From NCBI GenBank assembly GCA_035651755.1, contig DASRFA010000047.1, positions 24,797 through 88,796 of the forward strand: a stretch of DNA of 64,000 nucleotides. The letters are read 5' to 3'. Positions within the stretch are counted from its first letter, which is position 1; every line of letters starts with the position of its first letter. Below, piece by piece: positions 1-6,722 of the stretch. This DNA comes from DASRFA01 sp035651755 (GTDB lineage: Bacteria; Desulfobacterota; Binatia; UBA12015). The notes under the pieces were generated by a model that worked only from the letters and a program-made list of their open reading frames with translations, was not told the DNA's origin and did no database searches. The translations under genes were made by a program, and so were the position numbers.

Positions 1-62
1 CGATGGCCCTCGGTCGCCGCGGCAAAGCCGCGGCTCCTCGCGCCACGGCTCCGCTCCGTGGG
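1..62 (-). repeat. probable partial copy of the two-hairpin intergenic repeat
   Basis: Positions 16-23 and 27-34 form a perfect 8 bp stem around a 3-base loop that reads TTT on the minus strand. That is the same loop as in the copies at 13290-13377 and 20058-20130. The flank at 31-60 resembles the conserved G/C-rich flank of those copies. The second hairpin would lie largely beyond the window edge. On the minus strand the element lies just downstream of the HMG-CoA-synthase-like gene. Confidence 0.4.
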
Positions 63-125
63 AGGTCGCTTGCTACTGCTTGCGGTGATATCTGGGAACG
101 TTTTCCAGTGCCGGTGCGGCCGGTG

Positions 126-1532
126 TCAAGGCGCGGGGGCGGGGCGGGCCTTCCAGAAGTAGTTCTTCATGCCGAAGCCCTCGTGGATCTTCCGGAAGGT
201 GAGCTCGACCGGCATGTCGATCTCCACCTTGTCGGCCGGGCAGTCGGTCAGCTCGACCAGGATCCGGCCGCCGCCGTCGAGGTCGACGACCGCGCTCGTG
301 ACCGGGCTCTCGGGCGCCTCGCGGACGTGGTCGTTCACGAAGGTGAAGACCTTGCCGGTCCGGGAGAGCTTCACGGGCTCGAGCCCGGACCGTTCGCTGC
401 ACTCGATGCAGACGCGGTGGGCCGGATACTGGACCGTCCCGCACGCCGGGCAGCGACCACCGTAGAGCGGGAGGAGCTTCCTCCGGTCGCGGAAGAGGAC
501 GACCGGCGTCGACGCGTCCTGCGGCGGCGGCTCCTTCTTGAGCAGGCGGCGATAGCGTGCGTACTTTCCGTACGACGTGAGCGTCCGCTTCACCTCGATC
601 TGCGACGCGAGAGAGCGGCGCGGCCGAGACGCCGCGATGCGATCGGTCGCGCGCAGGAGGATCGCGTCGCCGCCGTCGCCGTACGCGGCGACGAGGATCA
701 GGTCGCCCGGCTTGGCGCGTTCGAGCGCGGCGGCGAGCAGGAGGAGCGGCTGGGCGGTGCCGGCGTCGCCGACGACGCCCCACAGCGTGTCCTGGAGCTG
801 GCGCTTGCCGTCGAGGCCTACGGCGCGCGCGACCGCCTGCGGCGCGCGCGCGTTCGGGCCCGCGAGCGCCGCAATGGCGACGTCCGCGGCGTTGACGCCG
901 GCGCGCTCGAGGACGCCGCCGACCGCGGTCGCGAGCTGTCGGTTGTAGCCGAGCTTCACGTCGAAGCCCGGGAAGCTCTTCGCGTAGTCCTGCTCGTCGG
1001 TGCGGAACGACCCCAGGAACTCGTCGCTGAAGCTGTAGGTCGCAACGACCTCGGCGATCGGGTCGCCGCTCCCGATCACGATCGCCGCCGCCGCGTCGCC
1101 GTTCGACTGCTCGCCCATCGAGTCCGGCTCGGGGACCCGGCAATCGGCGCCGACGACCAGCACCGACGCGCCGCCCGCTCGCGCCTGGTCGATCGCCGCG
1201 AGCGCGGCCGACGTCGCGCCGCGGAGCGAGTCGCAGAAGTCGGCCGTGCGGACCTCGGGCTTGCAGTCGAGAACGGCCGCGATCGTCGCCGCCGCTTGCT
1301 TCTCCCGGTACGGCGGCGTCGTCGAGGCGAACGAGACGCCCGCGAGCTCTCCGCCTTCCCCGCTCGCGAGGCAGTTGAGCGCCGCCGACACCGCGAGGGT
1401 GAGGCTGTCCTCGTCGTGGCTCGCGACGGCCTTCTCGCCGCCCATCGAGAGCCCGCCCCACTCCGCCGCGATCAAATCCCGCGGCAGCCGCGCCGCCGGC
1501 ACGTACGCCCCGTACGCCGTGATCCCAACCAT
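126..1532 (-). CDS. HMG-CoA synthase-like ketosynthase fused to a DUF35 zinc-ribbon/OB domain
   Basis: A 468-residue protein. Residues 1-300 are a thiolase-fold, HMG-CoA-synthase-like domain with nucleophile Cys100 (ADFCDSLRG). A C-terminal rubredoxin-like zinc ribbon (Cys361, 364, 375, 378) and an OB fold follow, the DUF35 arrangement that elsewhere accompanies thiolases and HMG-CoA synthases and channels acyl-CoA. The likely reaction is a Claisen-type acyl-CoA condensation. The stretch where archaeal enzymes carry the catalytic His (H-x-P-N) reads ALAGPNARAP here, so that His seems absent. The ATG at 1532 has GGAAGG about 7 bases upstream and gives the usual start of the fold, so a 12-residue longer reading was not used. 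It lies beyond the terminator at 1577-1609 and probably has its own promoter. Confidence 0.85.
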   Translation of the reverse strand: MVGITAYGAYVPAARLPRDLIAAEWGGLSMGGEKAVASHDEDSLTLAVSAALNCLASGEGGELAGVSFASTTPPYREKQAAATIAAVLDCKPEVRTADFCDSLRGATSAALAAIDQARAGGASVLVVGADCRVPEPDSMGEQSNGDAAAAIVIGSGDPIAEVVATYSFSDEFLGSFRTDEQDYAKSFPGFDVKLGYNRQLATAVGGVLERAGVNAADVAIAALAGPNARAPQAVARAVGLDGKRQLQDTLWGVVGDAGTAQPLLLLAAALERAKPGDLILVAAYGDGGDAILLRATDRIAASRPRRSLASQIEVKRTLTSYGKYARYRRLLKKEPPPQDASTPVVLFRDRRKLLPLYGGRCPACGTVQYPAHRVCIECSERSGLEPVKLSRTGKVFTFVNDHVREAPESPVTSAVVDLDGGGRILVELTDCPADKVEIDMPVELTFRKIHEGFGMKNYFWKARPAPAP

Positions 1533-1576
1533 CCGCGATCCTTCCCACACCCCCGCGTTACCCGGCAACCCGACGC

Positions 1577-1609
1577 AAAAGCGCCCGGCGACTCGAAGCC
1601 GCCGGGCGC
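1577..1609 (-). terminator. rho-independent terminator of the DUF1329/MMPL operon
   Basis: A 10 bp perfect GC stem (1581-1590 paired with 1600-1609) with a 9-base loop is followed on the minus strand by TTTTG (1580-1576). It lies 117 bases past the DUF1329 stop codon and upstream of the HMG-CoA-synthase-like gene. Confidence 0.8.
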
Positions 1610-1650
1610 GTGTTTCGTCCGAGGCACGCTCCGCGCGCTTCGCGCGCGGC

Positions 1651-1723
1651 CGAGCGAAGCGAGCCGGGGAGTGGGACCCTAGCCGGGCTTGGCCCGGCTA
1701 GGGCGAGGGGAGAGATCCTCTCG
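1651..1723 (+). repeat. two-hairpin intergenic repeat, copy 1
   Basis: The flank GCGAAGCGAGCCGGGGAGTGGG is followed by hairpin 1, a 12 bp stem (1677-1688 with 1692-1703) around the loop TTG. Hairpin 2 follows at once (1704-1711 with 1716-1723) around a GAGA tetraloop, a GNRA type. The order of flank, hairpin and hairpin matches the copies at 13290-13377 and, inverted, 20058-20130, while the stem bases change in a compensatory way. It ends two bases from the stop codon of the DUF1329 gene on the other strand. Confidence 0.75.
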
Positions 1724-1725
1724 TA

Positions 1726-2997
1726 TCAATGACTGGCAGCGATCATCGCGGCGACGGTGAACCACTCCTGGTTCGTCCCCGACTTCGCGCCCTGGTTGAA
1801 GTACCAGCCCTGCTCACCCGGGAAGCGGGGACTCGGGAGGCTCGCCTTGGTCGCATGCACCAGCTGCATGTCGACCATGATGATCGCCGGCAGGAAGCCC
1901 ATCTCGTCCTCGTAGGTGGTTTCCGCACCCGGGAAGGCCTGCTTCCGGAAGCTGAAGTCGTTCACCCACACCTTCCAGAGGTTTCCGGCCCGGTCGAAGA
2001 TGTCGGAGTAGAGAACCGCGTAGCTCTCCTTGTCGATGAAGATGATGCGCTTCGAGTACGCGTACTGCGCAAGCCGCGACGTGCCCTCGACGACGTACAC
2101 CTTGCGGGGCTCCCACACGTCGTCAAAGGCGAAGTTGGCTCCGTTCGCCGCCCACTTCACGGGGAAGTTCTGGGCGTGCATGATGCCGAGCATCTCCTTC
2201 TCGCCGAGGAACTTCCAATCCATCCAGGCCGGGCTGCCCGCGTAGCCGTAGTAGCTGTCGACGTCGGTGTCCTGTCCGAAGAGGGCGTCCGAGCGCTGTG
2301 CCGACGAAAGGCGGCGCACCCGGCGGAGAGTCGGCAGATACAGCCAGGTGTCGTCCTGCTTCTCGATGTCGAGGTAGCGATAGGAGATCGTGCCGACGCC
2401 CTTCAGGTCGAACGGCTCGAGGATCGGGTAGAGGCCCGACTTGTTCTGCACCTTCTCGGCGTTCGGCTCGAGAAGCGGCTTGGGATCCTGGTAGAGCCGG
2501 CCGTCGTAGTTGATCGAACGCAGGTGGTCGAGCAGAAAGTGGCGCTCGACCCCCATCTCCTTCTCGCCGCCGTAGATCGTGCCGGTGTCCGCGTCGAAGT
2601 TCCGGAGGTCGACGTCATCGGTGATGAGCGACTTCCGGTCGTAGTTCCACATGATCTTGTTCGCGACCTGCGGATCGTTCGGATCGATGTTCGGGAACGG
2701 CATGCCGGCGACGTAGCCGCTCATCATGCGGCCGTCCGGCGAGAGCTTGACTTGGCCCGAGTACTTCTCGGTCGCCTCGCGATAGCGGCGCGGGATCTCG
2801 ATCTTCTTGTACTCGGCGGTGGTGATCGGCATGCCGTGCTCGACGCACCACTTCACGCCGGGCGAGATCATGTCCTGGATCTGGGACACGTTCGAGGCGT
2901 TGAACTTCTGCCCCGGCGGGGGCGCGGCCGCGAGCGCGGGCGCCGCAAGCAGCACCGCCGACAGGACGAGCGAAAAGCGGAGCCTTCCCTTGATCAT
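1726..2997 (-). CDS. DUF1329 exported protein (LolA/LolB-like fold)
   Basis: A 423-residue protein with a signal peptide (basic MIKGRLRF, hydrophobic core, cleavage near ALAAA). The rest matches the DUF1329 family: a large Trp/Tyr-rich beta-barrel-half domain with the typical regions DDTWLYLPTLRRVRR and a Tyr-rich WMDWKFLGEKEM block. DUF1329 proteins belong to the superfamily of lipoprotein carriers LolA/LolB, are envelope-located, and often sit beside MMPL transporters and YCF48 proteins, as here. The role is probably binding or moving a hydrophobic substrate in the periplasm or at the outer membrane; the substrate is unknown. The ATG at 2997 has GGAGGG close upstream, which beats the reading 12 residues longer. 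It is the last gene before the terminator. Confidence 0.88.
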   Translation of the reverse strand: MIKGRLRFSLVLSAVLLAAPALAAAPPPGQKFNASNVSQIQDMISPGVKWCVEHGMPITTAEYKKIEIPRRYREATEKYSGQVKLSPDGRMMSGYVAGMPFPNIDPNDPQVANKIMWNYDRKSLITDDVDLRNFDADTGTIYGGEKEMGVERHFLLDHLRSINYDGRLYQDPKPLLEPNAEKVQNKSGLYPILEPFDLKGVGTISYRYLDIEKQDDTWLYLPTLRRVRRLSSAQRSDALFGQDTDVDSYYGYAGSPAWMDWKFLGEKEMLGIMHAQNFPVKWAANGANFAFDDVWEPRKVYVVEGTSRLAQYAYSKRIIFIDKESYAVLYSDIFDRAGNLWKVWVNDFSFRKQAFPGAETTYEDEMGFLPAIIMVDMQLVHATKASLPSPRFPGEQGWYFNQGAKSGTNQEWFTVAAMIAASH

Positions 2998-3078
2998 CTT
3001 CCCTCCGGATCCTGCCGGATCGGATGGATCCATCCGGCGGGCGACATGAGCCCAGCTACAACGCGCCGGCCTCGAGAG

Positions 3079-3609
3079 TCAACGCGCGGCATCGAACAGC
3101 AAGTCCGCATAGTACAGCAGGTTCAGTCCCACAAGGACGACGGCGTCACCGCCCTCGCGCCGCGCGTAAGCGGACGTTCCGGTCGGCGTGCGGTCGCCGA
3201 CCACCAGCATGACACGTCTGCCGTCTTCGCCAACTACCGTGATGCGAAGGGTCGGGTGCTGGAAGCCGAACGCGGGATCGTTCGCATCGCCCTCGAACCG
3301 CTCGCCGATGCCGACGGCCAACAGCTGTTCGTTGAAGGCGTCGAGCAGCCCGGCCGGGATCGCTCGGCCGGCGGGCGCCGTGACGCGCCAGCCGCCGTCC
3401 TCGCGGCGCTCCCAGGCGACGACATCCTCTCCTCGGCGGAGCTCGACGAGCTGGACCGGCGCCGGGATGTCACCCGGGCTCGCGCTCGCCGCCGGCCGGT
3501 CGCGATCCCGCATCGCGAGCTCGCTCGCGTGACGCGGCGTCCCCGCGACGTAGATCGCGCCGAAAGCAGCCGCGACGAGCCAACAGAGCGCCGCGCGCCC
3601 CCACGTCAT
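3079..3609 (-). CDS. DUF4340-like membrane-anchored periplasmic protein
   Basis: A 176-residue protein with an N-terminal hydrophobic segment (about 5-22) and a periplasmic domain with the DUF4340 pattern: VVAWERREDGGWRVTAP, then a ratio or threshold segment, then a strand pair ending in the G-DRTPTGTSAYAR motif. DUF4340 proteins commonly follow GldG-type ABC auxiliary proteins, and this ATG overlaps the stop of the GldFG gene (ATGA, 3606-3609), so the two are translationally coupled. Its biochemical role is unknown; an accessory subunit of the ABC complex is likely. It is shorter than most DUF4340 proteins, with one copy of the domain. Confidence 0.8.
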   Translation of the reverse strand: MTWGRAALCWLVAAAFGAIYVAGTPRHASELAMRDRDRPAASASPGDIPAPVQLVELRRGEDVVAWERREDGGWRVTAPAGRAIPAGLLDAFNEQLLAVGIGERFEGDANDPAFGFQHPTLRITVVGEDGRRVMLVVGDRTPTGTSAYARREGGDAVVLVGLNLLYYADLLFDAAR

Positions 3610-5714
3610 CCGGCGATCCTCCGCCGCAGGAGAAGCGCCGCGGCGACGAGCGCGCTTGCAGCGGGCAGCACGCCGACCCCGATCCAGAGCGCCGTCCGCG
3701 CCTGCCCGGCGCTCAGGAAGAACTGCTGGCGCCCGATCTCCTTCCGCCGCGTCCGGAGCGCGATCAGATCGTCGTCGCCCGCGAGCCAGCTCGCGGCGTT
3801 CAGGACGAAGTCGCGGTTGCTCAGGAAGTCGATGAAGCCGTTCGACGCGAAGTCGGCGTCGCCGACGACCACCAGACGCGACGGCCGGCCGCCCTCGGCC
3901 GAGGTCCACTCGCGGGCGGCCGCGACGTCGAGCGGCCCCGCGACGTCGCGCGAGCCGTCGAACGACGCGAAGCCGCGCTCGGCGTAGTCGAGGTCGGTCG
4001 TCGCCCAGCTCCGCTCGCCGCTCTCGAGCAGCGGAACCGCGACCTCGCCGACGCCGAGCGAGCGCGCGAACGAGAGCAGGACGCCGTGGTCGAGCGTGTC
4101 GACGATCAGGCGAGCGCTCGCCGCTCCCGGCGCGTCCGCACCGCCGCGCTCGGAGGGACGCGCCTCGATCGAGACGCCTTCGCCGCCGTAGAGACGATTC
4201 TCGGGATCGAGCACGACGTCCTGGCGCGGCGCGACGCCGACCGTCGCGAGCCAGGTGGAGAGCTGGGGCGCGGCGAGCGGGTCGAGCAGCGCCAGGAGCC
4301 TGCCGCCGCGGCGCATCCACGCGTCGAGCGCGGCGACCTCGTCGGGCGACCAAGGCTCGCGGCCGCCGATCACGACCAGCACCGTCGGGTCGCCGGGCAC
4401 GAGCCGCGACACGCTCGCCGGCCGCACGAGGTCGCCCTCCTCGGAGAGCGCGTTGGCGAGCGCGCTGAACCCGGACTGCCGGTCGTTGTCCTCGGGAGTG
4501 CCCTCGCCGTGGCCCTCGACGAAGCCGATCGCGATCGGCTCCCGGCGCGTGAGGTCGAGCATGGCGCCGACGAGGAGCGCCTCGCGCGGCTGGCTGAACG
4601 CCCGCCGCTTGCCCTCGCTCTCCACGACCACCGCGCCGTACGCGTCCACGCCGTAGCGGCGCGCGATCGCGGGGTTGCGGTTCACGTCGACGACGCGCTG
4701 GTGGACGCGCGGCGACGCGGCCGCGATCCGCTCGAGGAGGTCGATCGTGGTCGCGTTCGCGGGGTTTCCGGAGCGGACGAACGCGACGAGCTCGACGTCG
4801 CGCGGGAGCCGCTCGACGATGCGCCGGGCGTGCGGCGAGAGCGTGAAGCGCTTCTGGGGCGTGAGGTCGAAGCGGACGTTGTGCCGGTCGCCGAGGGCGG
4901 ACGCGAAGGCGAGCGCGACCAGGAAGCCCGCGAGACCGACGACCGTCGGCGCGAGGCGGTTGCCGCGCCACGCGCGCGCGGCGAGGACCTGGAGCGCCGC
5001 CGCGCTCGCGAACGCGACCACGCACGCGAAGTAGACGAAGTCCTGGGTTTCGATCACCCCGCGCGAGAAGCCCTCGAAGTGGTCGAACATCGAGAGGCGC
5101 GCGAGCCACGCGATCGGCCCGGCATCCGGCGACGGCTCGTTCCACGAGAGCACCCAGAGGAGGAGCAAGATCCCGAGCGTCGACATCGCCGCGACGACCT
5201 GGTTGTCGGTCAGGGTCGAGAGGAGCAGGCCGATCGCGACGAACGACAGCGCCATCAGCGCGAGGCCGCCGTAACCGGCGAGGACGGGCGCGATCGGGAA
5301 CGGCTGCAGGCGGTAGAGGTAGACGAGCGTGCCGCTCGTCGCGGCGAGGAGCGCGATCGCCGCCGCCGCGCACGCGAGGAACTTCGCGAGGTAGATCTCC
5401 GAGTCGAGGAGCGGATAGGTGAAGAGCAGCTCGATCGTCCCGAGCTTCCGCTCCTCGGCGAAGAGCCGCATGGTGAGGAGCGGCGTCGTCACGAGCAGCA
5501 CCAGGCGGATGTCGACGAAGAGCAGCTGGAAGAAGTTCTCGAAGATGTTCTCGCCGAAGCCGAACGTCACGAAGAAGACGAGGTCGGTGTAGAAGTAGTA
5601 CCCCGCGAGCAGCAGGAAGAACGTCCCGACGACGTAGAGGAGCGGCTGCGCGAAGAGCCCGTGGAGCTCCTTCGCGAGAAGCGCCCCGATGCGCCGAGCC
5701 GAGATGCGCGTCAC
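3606..5714 (-). CDS. fused GldF-GldG-like ABC transporter permease/auxiliary protein
   Basis: A 702-residue protein. Residues 1-245 are an ABC-2-type permease with six membrane segments and the GldF-like stretch MRLFAEERKLGTIELLFTYP. After a seventh segment (about 250-270), the GldG-type ABC auxiliary domain begins at NVRFDLTPQKRFTLSPHARR. It includes a GHGEGTPEDND loop and a glutamine-amidotransferase-like fold (VVVIGGREPWSPDE), and a membrane anchor ends the protein. In gliding Bacteroidota GldF and GldG are separate; fused forms are common in other phyla. It should form the membrane channel for the ATPase encoded just upstream. The GTG at 5714 overlaps the ATPase stop (GTGA), and no other start fits. 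Confidence 0.88.
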   Translation of the reverse strand: MTRISARRIGALLAKELHGLFAQPLLYVVGTFFLLLAGYYFYTDLVFFVTFGFGENIFENFFQLLFVDIRLVLLVTTPLLTMRLFAEERKLGTIELLFTYPLLDSEIYLAKFLACAAAAIALLAATSGTLVYLYRLQPFPIAPVLAGYGGLALMALSFVAIGLLLSTLTDNQVVAAMSTLGILLLLWVLSWNEPSPDAGPIAWLARLSMFDHFEGFSRGVIETQDFVYFACVVAFASAAALQVLAARAWRGNRLAPTVVGLAGFLVALAFASALGDRHNVRFDLTPQKRFTLSPHARRIVERLPRDVELVAFVRSGNPANATTIDLLERIAAASPRVHQRVVDVNRNPAIARRYGVDAYGAVVVESEGKRRAFSQPREALLVGAMLDLTRREPIAIGFVEGHGEGTPEDNDRQSGFSALANALSEEGDLVRPASVSRLVPGDPTVLVVIGGREPWSPDEVAALDAWMRRGGRLLALLDPLAAPQLSTWLATVGVAPRQDVVLDPENRLYGGEGVSIEARPSERGGADAPGAASARLIVDTLDHGVLLSFARSLGVGEVAVPLLESGERSWATTDLDYAERGFASFDGSRDVAGPLDVAAAREWTSAEGGRPSRLVVVGDADFASNGFIDFLSNRDFVLNAASWLAGDDDLIALRTRRKEIGRQQFFLSAGQARTALWIGVGVLPAASALVAAALLLRRRIAG

Positions 5715-6673
5715 TCCCGCTCCAGGAGGTCGACGAAGAGGTCCTCGAGCGTCCGGCTCCGCGGGCCCAGCTCGAGCAGCGGCCAGCCGGCGGCGATGCA
5801 CGCGCGCGCGAGCTCCGCCGTCACCTGCTCGCGGACGCGGCGGGTCTCCTCGTCGCTCGTCCCCTGCTCGTGCGCGAGGTGCGCGAGCAGCGTGCCGTCG
5901 TCGGCGCGCTCGATCGCGAGCCGGCCGACGCCGCGCACCCCGTCGACCAGAGCCGCGAGCGCGGCTTCCTCGCCGCGCGTGCGGAGGACGAGCTCGCCCG
6001 CGCGCTGCACCTGGCGCCGCAGCGAGTCCACGCGCTCCGCCAGGACCAGCTTTCCCCGATGCAGGATGAGCACGCGATCGCAGACGCTCGCGACGTCGGC
6101 GAGGATGTGGCTCGAGAGGACGATCGTCGTCCGTCCGCCGAGCGTCGTGATGAGCTGGCGGAGCTCCAGGACCTGTGCCGGGTCGAGCCCGACCGTGGGC
6201 TCGTCGAGCACCAGGACGTGCGGCCGGCCGACCAGCGCCTGCGCGATCCCGACGCGCTGGCGGTAGCCCTTCGAGAGCGTCCCGATCGGGCGATGCAGCA
6301 CGTCCGCGAGCCCGCACTCGCGCGCGACCGCCGCGACGCGCTCGTCGCGGCGGGTCGAGTCCGAGATCTTCACGCGCGCCGCGAACTGGAGGAAGCGGCG
6401 GACGGTCGCGTCCGGATAGAGCGGGGCCCGCTCGGGGAGGTAGCCGACCCGCCGCCGCACCTCGAACGGGTCGTCGGCGAGCCGGACGCCGGCGACGGTC
6501 GCGCTCCCGCGATCGGGCGGGAAGAACGCGGTCAGGATGCGCAGCAGGGTCGTCTTGCCCGACCCGTTCGGGCCGAGCAGGCCGACGACCTCGCCCTCGG
6601 AGATCGTGAACGAGACCGCATCGAGGGCGCGGGTGCCCCCGAACGACTTCGAGATGTCGCGCGCTTCGATCAT
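5711..6673 (-). CDS. ABC transporter ATP-binding protein (GldA/NosF type)
   Basis: A 320-residue ATPase with Walker A GPNGSGKTT (about 34-42), signature LSKGYRQRV, Walker B VLVLDEPTVGLDP and a switch His in SSHILAD. The extra C-terminal 90 residues are typical of ABC-2 exporters. It powers the fused GldFG permease, whose GTG overlaps this stop codon. The ATG at 6673 opens with the canonical MIEARDISKSFGG. It follows the MMPL gene after a 49-base gap and should be on the same transcript. Confidence 0.92.
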   Translation of the reverse strand: MIEARDISKSFGGTRALDAVSFTISEGEVVGLLGPNGSGKTTLLRILTAFFPPDRGSATVAGVRLADDPFEVRRRVGYLPERAPLYPDATVRRFLQFAARVKISDSTRRDERVAAVARECGLADVLHRPIGTLSKGYRQRVGIAQALVGRPHVLVLDEPTVGLDPAQVLELRQLITTLGGRTTIVLSSHILADVASVCDRVLILHRGKLVLAERVDSLRRQVQRAGELVLRTRGEEAALAALVDGVRGVGRLAIERADDGTLLAHLAHEQGTSDEETRRVREQVTAELARACIAAGWPLLELGPRSRTLEDLFVDLLERE

Positions 6674-6722
6674 CGCGTGGGGGTCGCCGCGCGACGCGTC
6701 CGCGAGCGAGCCTTCGCCAGAT

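Noticed and set aside
1729..3987. A 752-codon open frame opposite the DUF1329 gene
   Set aside because: No ribosome site and no recognisable fold; DUF1329 on the other strand is well supported.
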